The notes under the pieces are model-generated. The model was not told the origin of the DNA. It worked only from the letters and a program-made list of their open reading frames with translations, and ran no database searches. Source: Tenacibaculum sp. 190524A05c (GTDB lineage Bacteria > Bacteroidota > Bacteroidia > Flavobacteriales > Flavobacteriaceae). From it: 64,000 nucleotides of DNA. Of the stretch, positions 29,017 to 39,221 are shown in pieces. The DNA is taken from assembly GCF_964036595.1 (NCBI RefSeq), contig NZ_OZ038523.1, forward strand, positions 2,796,501-2,860,500, written 5' to 3'. The translations under genes and the position numbers were made by a program. Within the stretch, counting starts at the first letter, position 1. Every line of letters begins with the position of its first letter.

Positions 29017-29731
29017 GTTTTCACTAATAGAAAAGTATTTCGAGGGAACTTTATCTGTTTCTGAACAAGAGGAATTTGATAAGTTTTTAGATACTGATGT
29101 AGAATTTAAGAAGGAATTTGAATTTCAGAAAGATGTTCAAAACGCAATTCGAAAAAATACGAAGCTTGACTTGAAAGAAGAGTTAAAAGCTTTAGAGAAA
29201 GAATCTTTCCCTAGAAAGGATAAAAAGAAGTACTCACAATATTTAAAGATAGCTGCTTCCGTTGTAGTGTTGTTATCAGTAGGTATTCACTTTTTATTGA
29301 ACAGCAATACTGTAAATTCAGAAGCTATTTACGAAGAGCATTTCGCTCCGTTTGAAAATGTAGTTCGTCCTATTGTTAGAGGAGAAGAGTCAGAGGATAA
29401 AGAGTTTAAGGCATTTTTGAGTTACGAACAACAAGCGTATAAAAAAGCGTTGGTATTATTTGATGAGTTATATTCTAAATCAAAAAAAACACATCTTTTA
29501 TTGTACAAAGCGAATTGTTTGTTACAGCTAAATAATACTGAACAAGCTATTGAGAGTTTAGAAGACTATCTTAAAACAGAAAATGCATATGCGGATAAAG
29601 CACATTGGTATTTAGGTTTGTCAAACCTTAAACTTGGAAATACAGAAAAAGCCAAAGAGAACTTTAAGCAATTACAAGAATTAGGAACTTACAAGAAGAA
29701 TACAGTTGATGAAATTCTAAATGAGCTATAG
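29009..29731 (+). CDS. Membrane-anchored TPR protein, likely anti-sigma partner
   Basis: Protein of 240 residues. The N-terminus resembles the sigma-binding domain of Bacteroidota anti-sigma factors (IEKYFEGTLSVSEQEEFDKFL). One membrane helix (about 78-96, LKIAASVVVLLSVGIHFLL) follows, and the periplasmic part carries TPR-like helices (YKKALVLFDELYSKSKK, EQAIESLEDYLKTENAY, WYLGLSNLKLGNTEKAKENF). It is translationally coupled to the sigma gene. The anti-sigma role is inferred from position and architecture. Confidence 0.75.
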   Translation: MDKFSLIEKYFEGTLSVSEQEEFDKFLDTDVEFKKEFEFQKDVQNAIRKNTKLDLKEELKALEKESFPRKDKKKYSQYLKIAASVVVLLSVGIHFLLNSNTVNSEAIYEEHFAPFENVVRPIVRGEESEDKEFKAFLSYEQQAYKKALVLFDELYSKSKKTHLLLYKANCLLQLNNTEQAIESLEDYLKTENAYADKAHWYLGLSNLKLGNTEKAKENFKQLQELGTYKKNTVDEILNEL

Positions 29732-30298
29732 TTACTTTCGCTCTTCTGCGATTTTTTCTAATCCCATATACCAGTTTTCACCAAACTTACGTATCAAAGC
29801 TTCCTTTACAAATTCGTAAACCGGAACTTGCAATTCTGCTCCTAATGAACAAGCATCATCACAAATATCCCATTTGTGGTAATTTACTGCAGAAAACTCC
29901 GAGTAATCTTTTACACGTACTGGGTATAAATGACAGGAAACAGGTTTTTTCCAGTCTACAATTCCTTTGTTATAAGCTTCTTCAATTGCACAAAGAGCAG
30001 TTCCTTTATCGTCAAAAATAACGTAAGCACATTCGGCATGATTCACTAAAGGAGTTTCTAATTCTCCAAAATCACTAGTAACCCAAGTACCATTTGCTTC
30101 AATGGAATCAATTCCTTCTTGTCTTAGAAAAGGTTTAACCTTAGGATAAATTTCCTCTAAAATTTTGGTTTCCTCTTTATCTAAAGGAGCACCAGCTTCT
30201 CCTTCTACACAACATATTCCTTTACATGCAGATAAGTTGCACACAAAGTCTTTCTCTATAATATCTTCTGATACGATTGTCTTTCCTAACTGAAACAT
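29732..30298 (-). CDS. DUF3109 family protein, cysteine-rich
   Basis: Cytoplasmic protein of 188 residues. A cysteine cluster near the start (CNLSACKGICCVEGEAG) with further Cys in the CAYVIFD, CAIEEAYN, SCHLYPVR and CDDAC segments fits the DUF3109 family. These resemble YkgJ-type proteins predicted to bind zinc or an iron-sulfur cluster. Full length for the family. Its stop abuts the stop of the TPR gene on the other strand. Biological role unknown. Confidence 0.85.
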   Translation of the reverse strand: MFQLGKTIVSEDIIEKDFVCNLSACKGICCVEGEAGAPLDKEETKILEEIYPKVKPFLRQEGIDSIEANGTWVTSDFGELETPLVNHAECAYVIFDDKGTALCAIEEAYNKGIVDWKKPVSCHLYPVRVKDYSEFSAVNYHKWDICDDACSLGAELQVPVYEFVKEALIRKFGENWYMGLEKIAEERK

Positions 30299-30381
30299 GA
30301 CGCAAAAATAAAGTTATTTTTATTACATTTAATTCAATTAAATATACTTTTGACATTTATTAATTCAAAAACTAATAAGAG

Positions 30382-30963
30382 ATGAATTTTGATCTTAATG
30401 AAATATTTACGGCGTTTATGGTTCTTTTTGCTGTAATCGATATTGTAGGAAACATTCCAATTATTATTGATTTACGAAATAAAGTTGGTCATATACAATC
30501 AGAAAAAGCTTCAGTTATTGCTGGTTTTATAATGATTTTATTCTTGTTTGTAGGGCAACGTTTATTAGGTTTAATTGGTATTGATGTAAACTCTTTTGCA
30601 GTTGCAGGTTCATTCATTTTATTCTTCATTGCTTTAGAAATGATACTAGGAATAACCTTATATAAAGAAGATGAAGATCAAGCATTAAACGCAACAGTTT
30701 TTCCATTAGCATTCCCTTTAATTGCCGGGCCTGGTAGTTTAACTACGTTATTATCGTTAAGAGCGGAATTTGATTTAATGAACATCATTATCGCAGTACT
30801 ATTAAATGTTCTTGTGATATATGTGGTATTAAAAACATCTTCTCGAATTGAAAAAATGATTGGTAAAAACGGAATTGCAATTATTAGAAAGATTTTTGGA
30901 GTAATACTTTTAGCAATCGCTGTAAAACTTTTCGCTGCAAATATTAAAATGTTATTAGCTTAA
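30382..30963 (+). CDS. MarC-family integral membrane protein
   Basis: Inner-membrane protein of 193 residues with six hydrophobic segments. It opens with the family pattern FTAFMVLFAVIDIVGNIPIIIDL and includes TVFPLAFPLIAGPGSLTTLLSL in the middle. MarC proteins are widespread and their transport role is unsettled; the older link to multidrug resistance has not held up. It shares the TAATG stop-start with the downstream gene. Confidence 0.9.
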   Translation: MNFDLNEIFTAFMVLFAVIDIVGNIPIIIDLRNKVGHIQSEKASVIAGFIMILFLFVGQRLLGLIGIDVNSFAVAGSFILFFIALEMILGITLYKEDEDQALNATVFPLAFPLIAGPGSLTTLLSLRAEFDLMNIIIAVLLNVLVIYVVLKTSSRIEKMIGKNGIAIIRKIFGVILLAIAVKLFAANIKMLLA

Positions 30964-31577
30964 TGATATACGATACTTTAGTAATTGGAGGTGGAGTTGC
31001 GGGAATGCAGTGTGCTTTAGTTTTAGGATCTGCACACAACAAACCATATGCAAAGGATAAAAAAACTGGTGTAATAATGCATCAAAGAGCTTCACATTTG
31101 CAAGACGCTTTGTTCAATAATGTTTTAGGTTTATCTGCTGGAACTTTAGGAAGAGATATTTTAACTGAGGGAAAAGAGCAGTTACATTCGTTGTATCCTG
31201 AAGTAGATCAAATCGAAAATGAGAAAGTAATCTCAGTTTTAGATCATGAGAATGGATATAAAGTTACCACCAATAAAAATGAATATGTGACGAAGATTGT
31301 GGTGGTTGCATTGAATTATGCAAAGCCATTCACAATTGCAGGATTGGAACAATATATAGAAAGACACTCTAGAGCAAATCCAATGAAGGATAGAATTCAA
31401 TTGCGAAACTTTAATCACTTGATAAAAGAAGGATTGTATTGTTGTGGAACTATTGCGGGTTGGAGAAGCCAGTTTGCAATAGCCGCAGGAAGTGGAGCTA
31501 GCGTAGCCACAGATATTCTCACATTATGGAATGATAATATTGCCACGAAAGTGCATGATAAAGTGAAAGCTGAGTAG
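30963..31577 (+). CDS. Short NAD(P)/FAD-dependent oxidoreductase, thioredoxin-reductase-like
   Basis: Flavoprotein of 204 residues. The FAD-binding motif is LVIGGGVAGMQCALVLGSA near the start, and the C-terminal FAD loop is GLYCCGTIAGWRSQFAIAAGSGASVA. It is shorter than thioredoxin reductase (about 310 residues): the central NAD(P)-binding domain with its CxxC is missing, which is usual for this Bacteroidota subfamily. The electron partner is unknown. It is translationally coupled to the MarC gene. Confidence 0.8.
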   Translation: MIYDTLVIGGGVAGMQCALVLGSAHNKPYAKDKKTGVIMHQRASHLQDALFNNVLGLSAGTLGRDILTEGKEQLHSLYPEVDQIENEKVISVLDHENGYKVTTNKNEYVTKIVVVALNYAKPFTIAGLEQYIERHSRANPMKDRIQLRNFNHLIKEGLYCCGTIAGWRSQFAIAAGSGASVATDILTLWNDNIATKVHDKVKAE

Positions 31578-31751
31578 AAATACTCAGCTTTCTTAGTTTA
31601 GTTAGACAAAACCACTTCATTCCCCCGAAAAAAAGGTTTTCTAAACCGTTTTTAAAATTAATACAGATTTAAAGTGATGTTGCTCAAAATACCTTAAGTG
31701 TAATGAGTATTGGAATAAGTGTGTTTGCTATTGGCATTAGTGATTATAAGA

Positions 31752-31781
31752 AATAAAAAAAGCCATCTACTATGTAGATGA
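31752..31781 (-). terminator. Terminator of the 31812-32144 gene
   Basis: Stem CATCTAC (31764-31770) with GTAGATG (31774-31780), followed on the minus strand by a run of T (31760 down to 31752). The rest of 31578-31750 shows no gene. Confidence 0.65.
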
Positions 31782-31811
31782 CTTTTAGACTTATAAAAAC
31801 TTTTGTTTGCC

Positions 31812-32144
31812 TTATTGAGGCTTAACTACTTTTAAAGGCATAGAGTAAACTTTACCTTTCACGATAAATTTATTAGTAATTACGTGGTAGTTTAATTTGT
31901 TCTTTACATATGCTTCTACGTCAGCGCTATCAGTATCAACAGTTAATACGATAACTTCTCCTTTATTATTAATAGTAAACTCAACATTAGCAGTTAAATC
32001 TTGGTTTAACTCGATGTTTGCTTTACCTAATAATTTAATGATCTCTGTTCTTAACTCAGACTTGATTACCTCAGCTGGTCTTTCGTTATTTGCGAAAATA
32101 CTAGTACTTAATGTGATTGCTAATAATAAAACTAACTTTTTCAT
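31812..32144 (-). CDS. Small exported protein
   Basis: Protein of 110 residues with a signal peptide (MKKLVLLLAITLSTSIFA). The mature part has VEFTINNKGEVIVLTVDTDS followed by VEAYVKNKLNYHVI, resembling a single TonB-C-terminal-like or energy-transducer-like fold found in short Flavobacterial exported proteins. No domain can be named with certainty. It has a TACTTTTG -7-like box at 32199-32206 on the minus strand and its own terminator. Confidence 0.7.
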   Translation of the reverse strand: MKKLVLLLAITLSTSIFANNERPAEVIKSELRTEIIKLLGKANIELNQDLTANVEFTINNKGEVIVLTVDTDSADVEAYVKNKLNYHVITNKFIVKGKVYSMPLKVVKPQ

Positions 32145-32496
32145 TCTAATTCTATTTTATTGATTTTGGGTTTATTTTTTTGTTTGTTAATTACACTCCA
32201 AAAGTAGTATGAGCATCATTATTTTTGACTATTGAAAATGTTAATAAATCGTCTACTTTTAGTCAGATTTTGTTAAAGTTCTCTAAAAATTAACATACTC
32301 AAAACATTGAATTATTCTCATTTAAATAGCTTTATTATTAAGAAATAATCATGTAAAACAGTAAATACGGCTCTTTTAATACGATATATTCAAATTAAAA
32401 AAATGAAAAATTTAAAAATCAAGGTTAATTTAAGGTTAGTTTTGACCAAAAAATGGACGTCAGATTTACGTCAATTGAAGAATATTTCTTGCAATT
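32145..32496. other. 352-bp intergenic region
   Basis: AT-rich, no convincing gene. It contains the presumed promoter of the small exported protein (TACTTTTG, minus, 32199-32206). A weak 5-bp hairpin (GACGT 32456-32460 with ACGTC 32468-32472) has T-richness on the minus strand and may terminate the LytR-like gene. A repeated GGTTA motif at about 32423 and 32434 is unexplained. Confidence 0.4.
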
Positions 32497-33177
32497 TTAA
32501 GAGTTAAATTTCTTCATGAAATTAGGCTTAAAAGTTCTTCCTATCGGAATCTTAATTTCACCCATGCTAATTTCATTTCCAGCAATTTTATCAATATGAT
32601 TTAGATTAATTATGTAAGACTTATGAATTTGAATAAAATCATCAGTCAATTTGGAGTTCCAGTTTTTTAATGAGTCGATAAAAACGTATTTCTTTTGTAG
32701 TGTCACAAAGGTGAGATAGTTTCTATCTGATTCTATAAAAAGAACATCACTAAGTAAAATCTTATGTAAGGTTTTATCAATATTTAGGAATACATGATTA
32801 TTTGGTTTTACTTCTTGTCTATTAATAATGTGTTCAACCTTATGAATGGATTTTAAAAAACGATCGAACGAAAATGGTTTTACTAAGTAATCTACAATAG
32901 TGGGAAGCTCGAAACTGTCAACTGCATAATTTGGGTATGCAGTCGTAATAATAACTTGTGGTGGATTTTTAATGGTTTTGATAAAATCAATCCCAAGAAT
33001 ATCAGGAAGGTTAATATCTAAAAAAAGAAAGTCAACTTCATTTTCCTTTAGAAAAGTATTTGCATCAAGAGCAGTTTGAAAAGCAGCTACCAATTTTACA
33101 TCAGGAATTTTCTTAAGAAAATTCTTAAGAAGGTTTTGTGCGGGAAGTTCGTCTTCAAGAATAATACAAGTCATCAT
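32497..33177 (-). CDS. LytTR-family response regulator
   Basis: Regulator of 226 residues. The receiver domain (about 3-118) has DE at the acidic pocket and phosphoacceptor Asp in FLFLDINLPDILG. The C-terminal LytTR DNA-binding domain has LLSDVLFIESDRNYLTFVT and FIQIHKSYIINLNHI, typical of AlgR/AgrA/LytR. It overlaps the end of the upstream sensor by 4 bp, so the pair is co-translated. The start may be the second Met. Confidence 0.92.
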   Translation of the reverse strand: MMTCIILEDELPAQNLLKNFLKKIPDVKLVAAFQTALDANTFLKENEVDFLFLDINLPDILGIDFIKTIKNPPQVIITTAYPNYAVDSFELPTIVDYLVKPFSFDRFLKSIHKVEHIINRQEVKPNNHVFLNIDKTLHKILLSDVLFIESDRNYLTFVTLQKKYVFIDSLKNWNSKLTDDFIQIHKSYIINLNHIDKIAGNEISMGEIKIPIGRTFKPNFMKKFNS

Positions 33178-34142
33178 ATTAAATTTAGCTTTAAACTTAC
33201 CTTAAATGTACCTTCTTTATTTACCTTAAATTCATGCTGATTTTGATAAAGTAAATTCAACCTCTTCTGTAAGTTTTTTAAACCAATAGCTTCTCGTTTA
33301 GAAACAGCCGAATCCGAGAAACTATTTTCACAAGTACATAGTAATGTATCATTCTTTATTTCAATATGAATACGAATTGTACTATTAGGAGTACTATGTT
33401 TGAACGCATTCTCAATTATAGTAATCAATAATAATGGTGCAATCTGATACTGAATAGAGTTAATACTTTTGGTATATGCTATCTCTTTAATTCCTTGAGT
33501 ACGTATTTTCTGAAAATCAATATAATTATCAATATACTGTAGTTCTTTTTGTAAAGGAATAAAGTCAGAGTTACTTTCATACAGAACGTGCTTTAAATTA
33601 TCAGATAATTTCAGAATTAAATCAGGTGTTTGATCTGGTTTTTCAATGGCATATGAATAGATAGTATTCAAATTGTTGAATAGTACATGCGGATTTATCT
33701 GTGATTTAAGAAACTTTAATTCGAGTTCTGTTCGTTCTTGTAATGCGGTTTCAATTTCCTTTTCTCTATCCAAATATTTGAACAGAATCCAAACAAATGA
33801 AAAGAAGAATAGAGGAACAAGAGTTTGCCATAAATAATCGCTTAAACACTTCATAAATGAACAGCCACAGCGCGTAAAAACATTACAATAGAGTTGTGTT
33901 GCTAAAAACGAAATAAGAATAAACAATAGGGCGTATACGATATATTGTTTCTTTTTTACAAAGTATGGTAAGAGTATTAAGTTATTGGCATAAACTATAA
34001 ATACTAATATAGATAGATATTGTAAAAAAGGATTTTCAGACCAATAATATTCTGAAAACACAAAAAGTGATATAAAAACAAAAAGCAACCAAAATAAAAG
34101 GTGTACTAATATTTGCGTGATATGTTTTTTGAATAATTCCAT
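33174..34142 (-). CDS. LytS-like sensor histidine kinase
   Basis: Membrane sensor of 322 residues. About four membrane helices fill the first 125 residues, including a Cys-rich loop (CNVFTRCGCSFMKC). The His-kinase domain has SQINPHVLFNNLNTIYS with the phosphoacceptor His; a V replaces the usual F. An N-box (IIENAFKHS) and a GLKNLQKRLNLLY segment for ATP binding follow. It pairs with the LytTR regulator. Confidence 0.9.
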   Translation of the reverse strand: MELFKKHITQILVHLLFWLLFVFISLFVFSEYYWSENPFLQYLSILVFIVYANNLILLPYFVKKKQYIVYALLFILISFLATQLYCNVFTRCGCSFMKCLSDYLWQTLVPLFFFSFVWILFKYLDREKEIETALQERTELELKFLKSQINPHVLFNNLNTIYSYAIEKPDQTPDLILKLSDNLKHVLYESNSDFIPLQKELQYIDNYIDFQKIRTQGIKEIAYTKSINSIQYQIAPLLLITIIENAFKHSTPNSTIRIHIEIKNDTLLCTCENSFSDSAVSKREAIGLKNLQKRLNLLYQNQHEFKVNKEGTFKVSLKLNLI

Positions 34143-34334
34143 TTCTGTTGTTGAAAATACATAATTAATAGGTTTTAAGCTTTTATAGCGGTATAAAATA
34201 CATAAAGAACTATACCAACTGCATTTGGTATAGGCAACTATGTCGTTTGTACTTCGTTGTTTGTGTTACAGCAAGTTATTTTTTCTTGGAGTGTCTTACT
34301 GGTTAATTTCGAGGAACTTAAAAACTATAGCCAC

Positions 34335-35216
34335 ATGAAAAGAACATTATGGATTCTCGTACTCTTTATACTGAGTCTTACACTTCAGTCACAAATCAAT
34401 CAAGTTGTCGTCGATGAGAAAGGAAATAAAATGTTGTTGGGAGAAACAAATCGAGAAGCGTTCAAGGTTTCGGATTTTAAATGGTTTGATCAAAATCATA
34501 AGAAATATCTGACGAATGATAAGATTATAAAAGAACTTAAAAAGGATCTAAATGGATATGAGATAAAAGTATTTTTTGGCTCGTGGTGTGGAGACAGTAA
34601 ACGTAACTTACCAGTATTTTATAAAGTTATAGAGGAGGCAGAGTTACCGAAAGAGAATTTAAAAGTGTATGCTTTGGATAGGAAAAAAGAAGCATACAAG
34701 CAATCTCCAAATAAAGATGAAAAGGGATTAAATATTCATCGGGTACCAACATTTATTATTTATAAAGATGGGAAAGAGGTTAACAGAATTGTTGAATACC
34801 CAAAGGAAACTTTTGAAAGAGACCTTTTGAAAATAGTAAAAGGTGAGCGCTATTATCCTAATTATAGAGGAGTTCAAGTTCTAGATAATTTATTGATAAA
34901 TGCTAAAGACAGTCTTCAATTTATGGAGGAACAATTAATCCGTTATCTACCAGAAGTAACTGAAGGAACTAAAGAGTTAAATACTTACGGTTTTGTAAAG
35001 CTTAGAAACAAAGAATTTGATAAAGCTGAGTTTGCTTTCAAACTAAACACTAAGATGTATCCAAAGAATTATGTTACCTATAGTAGTCTAGGAACATTGT
35101 ATTACGAACAGAAAAAATATAAAGAGGCTTTACAGCAAATGTATAAAGCATTAAGTTTAAATCCTGACGAAAAAAGAATAAAAGAAATGATTACCAAGAT
35201 CAATGAAAGTTTATAA
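34335..35216 (+). CDS. Secreted thioredoxin-fold/TPR protein with CGDS active site
   Basis: Protein of 293 residues with a signal peptide (MKRTLWILVLFILSLTLQSQ). The thioredoxin-like domain carries FGSWCGDSKRNLPVF, so the second active-site cysteine is replaced by Ser, and the cis-proline is in HRVPTFIIY. The C-terminal third has TPR-like helices (YSSLGTLYYEQKKYKEALQQMYKALSLNPDE). A CxxS site suits mixed-disulfide or binding roles rather than a full reductase. A frame from 34257 gives no good signal peptide; ATG 34335 was chosen. The DUF1573 gene follows 16 bp downstream. Confidence 0.75.
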   Translation: MKRTLWILVLFILSLTLQSQINQVVVDEKGNKMLLGETNREAFKVSDFKWFDQNHKKYLTNDKIIKELKKDLNGYEIKVFFGSWCGDSKRNLPVFYKVIEEAELPKENLKVYALDRKKEAYKQSPNKDEKGLNIHRVPTFIIYKDGKEVNRIVEYPKETFERDLLKIVKGERYYPNYRGVQVLDNLLINAKDSLQFMEEQLIRYLPEVTEGTKELNTYGFVKLRNKEFDKAEFAFKLNTKMYPKNYVTYSSLGTLYYEQKKYKEALQQMYKALSLNPDEKRIKEMITKINESL

Positions 35217-35232
35217 TTTAAAATCACATATT

Positions 35233-35619
35233 ATGAGAGTACGTATTACCTTATTCATATTACTTTTTACTGGAGTAGTAACAAGTTATGCACAAGAATT
35301 CAAATTCGAAAAAGAAACAATTAATTATGGTAAAGTAGCACAAGGGTCTGAAGGAATTCGAGTTTTTGAATTTACAAATATTGGAGATGCACCATTAATT
35401 ATAAAGCATATCAAATCTTCATGTGGATGTGCAGTTCCGCAAAAACCAGAAAAGCCAATTATGCCAGGAGAAAAAGGTCAGATTTCAGTATCGTATGATA
35501 CAAAAAGACCAGGAGGTTTCTCAAAAGCAATTACGATTTTCTCCAATGCTAAAAGAGAAAGGTTAAGCTTAAAAATTAAAGGATTTGTAAACAGAAATAC
35601 ACCGAAAGAAAAAGTGTAG
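35233..35619 (+). CDS. DUF1573 family exported protein
   Basis: Protein of 128 residues with a signal peptide (MRVRITLFILLFTGVVTSYAQ). The domain has ETINYGKVAQGSEGIRVFEFTNIG, IKSSCGCAVP and a PGGFSKAITIFSN segment, a typical DUF1573 immunoglobulin-like (ASH/MSP-like) fold. An alternative frame from 35203 overlaps the previous gene; ATG 35233 was chosen. Function unknown. Confidence 0.85.
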   Translation: MRVRITLFILLFTGVVTSYAQEFKFEKETINYGKVAQGSEGIRVFEFTNIGDAPLIIKHIKSSCGCAVPQKPEKPIMPGEKGQISVSYDTKRPGGFSKAITIFSNAKRERLSLKIKGFVNRNTPKEKV

Positions 35620-35648
35620 AATGTAGTTTTTGGAGGGTTATAAAAAGA

Positions 35649-35677
35649 AAAAAGCTCGGATAACTTCCGAGCTTTTT
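35649..35677. terminator. Bidirectional terminator between DUF1573 and sdhB
   Basis: Stem AAAGCTCGGA (35651-35660) with TCCGAGCTTT (35666-35675), flanked by A- and T-runs. It serves two convergent transcripts. Confidence 0.8.
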
Positions 35678-35698
35678 TGATGTATATAGAATAAATTT

Positions 35699-36445
35699 TT
35701 ATCCTTTTAAACTTGCTTTTAAGAATTCAGTATTCATACGAGCAATGTTTTCTAAAGAAATTCCTTTAGGACATTCTACCTCACATGCACCTGTGTTAGT
35801 ACAGTTACCAAATCCTTCTTCGTCCATTTGCTTAACCATGTTCAATACACGATCAGCCGCTTCAACTTGTCCTTGTGGTAATAAGGCAAATTGAGAAACT
35901 TTAGCAGATACGTATAACATTGCAGATGAATTCTTACAAGTTGCCACACATGCTCCACATCCAATACAAGTAGCTGCATCAAAGGCTTTGTCTGCATTCT
36001 CTTTATTAATTGGGATAGCATTTGCATCTTGTGTATTACCAGAAGTGTTTACAGAAACAAATCCTCCGGCATGTTGAACTCTATCAAAAGCAGATCTATC
36101 AACTACTAAGTCTTTAATTACTGGGAATGCTTTAGCTCTAAATGGTTCGATATAAATTGTATCACCATCTTTAAACTTACGCATGTGTAATTGGCAAGTA
36201 GTTACACCTCTATCTGGACCATGTGCTTCACCATTAATATATAAAGAACACATTCCACAAATTCCTTCACGACAATCATGATCAAAAGCTACAGGCTCAT
36301 CACCACTTTCGATTAATTGTGTATTTAAAACATCTAACATTTCAAGGAAAGACATATCTGGCGATACATCATTGATTTTATAATCAACCATTTTTCCTTT
36401 ATCGCTTGCGTTCTTTTGACGCCAAATTTTTAACGTTAAATTCAT
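35699..36445 (-). CDS. sdhB: Succinate dehydrogenase/fumarate reductase iron-sulfur subunit
   Basis: Subunit of 248 residues. A [2Fe-2S] ferredoxin motif is at the N-terminal side ([15 protein letters not shown]), and the C-terminal half has [11 protein letters not shown] and [12 protein letters not shown], providing [4Fe-4S] and [3Fe-4S] clusters. It passes electrons from SdhA to the membrane subunit. It is the last gene of sdhCAB, the order usual in Bacteroidota with a single cytochrome b subunit. Confidence 0.95.
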   Translation of the reverse strand: MNLTLKIWRQKNASDKGKMVDYKINDVSPDMSFLEMLDVLNTQLIESGDEPVAFDHDCREGICGMCSLYINGEAHGPDRGVTTCQLHMRKFKDGDTIYIEPFRAKAFPVIKDLVVDRSAFDRVQHAGGFVSVNTSGNTQDANAIPINKENADKAFDAATCIGCGACVATCKNSSAMLYVSAKVSQFALLPQGQVEAADRVLNMVKQMDEEGFGNCTNTGACEVECPKGISLENIARMNTEFLKASLKG

Positions 36446-36455
36446 AATTCTTTCC

Positions 36456-38471
36456 TTATTTGTATGAACGTTGTTTTAATTCAATATCGTTAAACTCTAA
36501 CTGCTCTTTATGTAAAATTGCATCTTTAGGCTCTCCTTTGTATTCCCAAGCAGCAGCATAAGCAAACTCCTTATCGTTACGTAAAGCTTCACCTTTTTGC
36601 GGTCCATCTAACTCAACAGATTCTTCACGGAAGTGACCTCCACAAGATTCAGTTCTGTTTAAAGCATCCTTAGCGAATAATTCTCCTAATTCTAAGAAGT
36701 CAGCAACACGTCCTGCTTTAGCTAATTCTTCATTGAATTCGTTAGCCCCACCTGGAACTCTAACGTCATTATAGAATTCAGCTCTTAAAGCAGCAATTTC
36801 TGCAATTGCTTCTTTTAATCCTTTCTCATTACGAGACATTCCAACTTTGTTCCACATGATTTTTCCTAAACGTTTGTGGAAATAATCAACTGATTTTGTT
36901 CCGTTATTATTAACGAACTTATCAATAGTTGCACGAACGCTCTTTTCAGCTTCTTCGAATTCTGGAGTTTCAGTTGAAATAGGTCCAGTACGAATATCAT
37001 CTGCTAAATAATCACCAATTGTATATGGTAATACAAAGTAACCATCAGCTAATCCTTGCATTAAAGCAGAAGCTCCTAAACGGTTCGCTCCGTGATCAGA
37101 GAAGTTTGCTTCTCCAATTGCATATAATCCAGGAACAGTAGTCATTAAATTGTAATCAACCCAAATTCCTCCCATTGTATAGTGTACCGCTGGGTAAATC
37201 ATCATTGGAGTTTCGTATGGATTCTCATCAACAATCTTCTCATACATTTGGAATAAGTTTCCGTACTTATTCTTTACAACTTCCTGACCTAATTTTTTAA
37301 CTAAAGCAGCATCGTTTACATTTAAACCTTTTATTGTAGCTTGCTCTTTTCCGTAACGTTCAATTGCTGAAGCGAAATCTAAATAAACAGCTTCACCAGT
37401 TGCGTTAACTCCGAAACCAGCATCACAACGTTCCTTAGCAGCACGAGATGCAACATCACGTGGAACTAAGTTACCAAATGCAGGGTAACGACGCTCTAAG
37501 TAGTAATCTCTATTTTCTTCTGCAATTTGTGTAGGTTTTAAACTTCCTTCACGAATTGCTTTTACATCTTCCATTTTCTTTGGAACCCAAATACGACCAT
37601 CATTACGTAATGACTCTGACATTAACGTTAATTTAGATTGATGATCTCCAGATACTGGAATACAAGTTGGGTGAATTTGCGTGTAACATGGATTTGCAAA
37701 GAATGCTCCTTTCTTGTGAGCTTTCCAAGCTGCCGTTACATTACTTCCCATTGCATTAGTTGATAAGAAGAATACGTTTCCGTAACCTCCAGTTCCTAAT
37801 ACAACAGCATGAGCAGAATGACGCTCAATTTCTCCAGTAACTAAGTTACGAGCAATAATTCCACGAGCTTTACCATCAACAATTACAACGTCTAACATTT
37901 CGTGACGGTTGTACATTTTGATTTTTCCACGACCGATTTGACGGTTCATCGCAGAATACGCTCCTAATAATAATTGCTGTCCTGTTTGTCCTTTTGCGTA
38001 GAAAGTTCTTGATACTAATACTCCACCAAAAGAACGGTTATCTAATAATCCACCATAGTCACGTGCAAAAGGTACACCTTGAGCAACACATTGGTCGATA
38101 ATATTTGCAGATACTTCAGCTAAACGATATACATTTGCTTCACGAGAACGGTAATCTCCACCTTTTACAGTATCATAGAATAATCTGTATGTAGAGTCAC
38201 CATCTCCTTGATAGTTTTTTGCAGCGTTAATTCCTCCTTGTGCAGCAATTGAGTGCGCACGACGCGGAGAATCTTGAAAACAAAACGCTTTTACATTATA
38301 TCCTAACTCAGCTAACGTAGCAGCGGCAGATCCTCCTGCTAAACCTGTACCCACAACAATTACATCAATTAAACGCTTGTTTGCTGGGTTAACTAAGTTG
38401 ATTTTATTTTTATGATTAGTCCATTTATCAGCAATTGGACCTTTTGGAATTTTTGAATCTAAAGTTGCCAT
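36456..38471 (-). CDS. sdhA: Succinate dehydrogenase/fumarate reductase flavoprotein subunit
   Basis: FAD-containing catalytic subunit of 671 residues, oxidising succinate to fumarate. It has the dinucleotide motif [29 protein letters not shown] with the His for covalent FAD, and the active-site [11 protein letters not shown] region. It lies between sdhC and sdhB. Full length for the family (the Bacteroidota/B-type form with single membrane subunit). Confidence 0.95.
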   Translation of the reverse strand: MATLDSKIPKGPIADKWTNHKNKINLVNPANKRLIDVIVVGTGLAGGSAAATLAELGYNVKAFCFQDSPRRAHSIAAQGGINAAKNYQGDGDSTYRLFYDTVKGGDYRSREANVYRLAEVSANIIDQCVAQGVPFARDYGGLLDNRSFGGVLVSRTFYAKGQTGQQLLLGAYSAMNRQIGRGKIKMYNRHEMLDVVIVDGKARGIIARNLVTGEIERHSAHAVVLGTGGYGNVFFLSTNAMGSNVTAAWKAHKKGAFFANPCYTQIHPTCIPVSGDHQSKLTLMSESLRNDGRIWVPKKMEDVKAIREGSLKPTQIAEENRDYYLERRYPAFGNLVPRDVASRAAKERCDAGFGVNATGEAVYLDFASAIERYGKEQATIKGLNVNDAALVKKLGQEVVKNKYGNLFQMYEKIVDENPYETPMMIYPAVHYTMGGIWVDYNLMTTVPGLYAIGEANFSDHGANRLGASALMQGLADGYFVLPYTIGDYLADDIRTGPISTETPEFEEAEKSVRATIDKFVNNNGTKSVDYFHKRLGKIMWNKVGMSRNEKGLKEAIAEIAALRAEFYNDVRVPGGANEFNEELAKAGRVADFLELGELFAKDALNRTESCGGHFREESVELDGPQKGEALRNDKEFAYAAAWEYKGEPKDAILHKEQLEFNDIELKQRSYK

Positions 38472-38483
38472 ACTTAAATTGTA

Positions 38484-39158
38484 TTAATGGTGATTGAAAT
38501 GGTGAAATAAAGCAATGATGATAAAACCTAGTGGTAAACCAATTGCATAAATTTTACTAAACGTTTTCAATCCTTTAGTATATTTATTGTTTGCCCCTAC
38601 TGATTGAAAAGCAGAGTTAAATCCGTGTAATAAGTGTAATGCTAAGAAAACAAAACCTAAACAGTATAAAGCTACACGCCAAATAGGTACAAACTTCTCT
38701 TGTAATTCGTGGAAATATCTGAATTCACCGTTGTGCATTCCAGATAAATCTCCTTGAATGTACTTTGTGTTCATTTCTGGAATCCAGAAATCGATAAAGT
38801 GAATCACTAAGAAAATTAAAATAAATAATCCGCTGTAAATCATGTTTCTACTCATCCAAGTAGAGTTTGCAGCTCCGTTATTTTTAGCATACTTAACTGT
38901 ACGTGCACTTTTGTTTTTGATCTCTAGAACAAATCCCATTGCAAAGTGAAATATTACACCAAATATTAATACTGGTTGTAATAAATACTGAACAGCCCAG
39001 AAAGTACCCATAAAGTGAGAAGCTTCGTTAAAAGCATCTGCGCTGAATACTGATAAGATGTTAATTGCAAAGTGTTGTAATAAGAAAACCATAAGAAAGA
39101 GTGCTGAAAGTGCCATTGCAAACTTTCTTCCGATAGAAGATTTAAGTAATCCGCTCAT
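38484..39158 (-). CDS. sdhC: Succinate dehydrogenase cytochrome b subunit
   Basis: Integral membrane subunit of 224 residues with five helices and several His (LQHFAINIL, FHFAMGFVLE, VIHFIDFW, LHLLHGF), which suit two haems b and a quinone site as in class B complexes. First gene of sdhCAB, preceded by a well-matched promoter. Confidence 0.93.
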   Translation of the reverse strand: MSGLLKSSIGRKFAMALSALFLMVFLLQHFAINILSVFSADAFNEASHFMGTFWAVQYLLQPVLIFGVIFHFAMGFVLEIKNKSARTVKYAKNNGAANSTWMSRNMIYSGLFILIFLVIHFIDFWIPEMNTKYIQGDLSGMHNGEFRYFHELQEKFVPIWRVALYCLGFVFLALHLLHGFNSAFQSVGANNKYTKGLKTFSKIYAIGLPLGFIIIALFHHFNHH

Positions 39159-39190
39159 TATTTTGAATGTTGGTTATAAATAATTACAAG

Positions 39191-39221
39191 CAAAGTTACG
39201 ACCTATGGGGAATTTGAACAA
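39191..39221 (-). promoter_or_regulatory. sdhCAB promoter
   Basis: On the minus strand, TTG (39221-39219), a 20-bp spacer and TAACTTTG (39198-39191), 33 bp upstream of the sdhC start. This strong match supports the consensus used elsewhere in the window. Confidence 0.65.
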
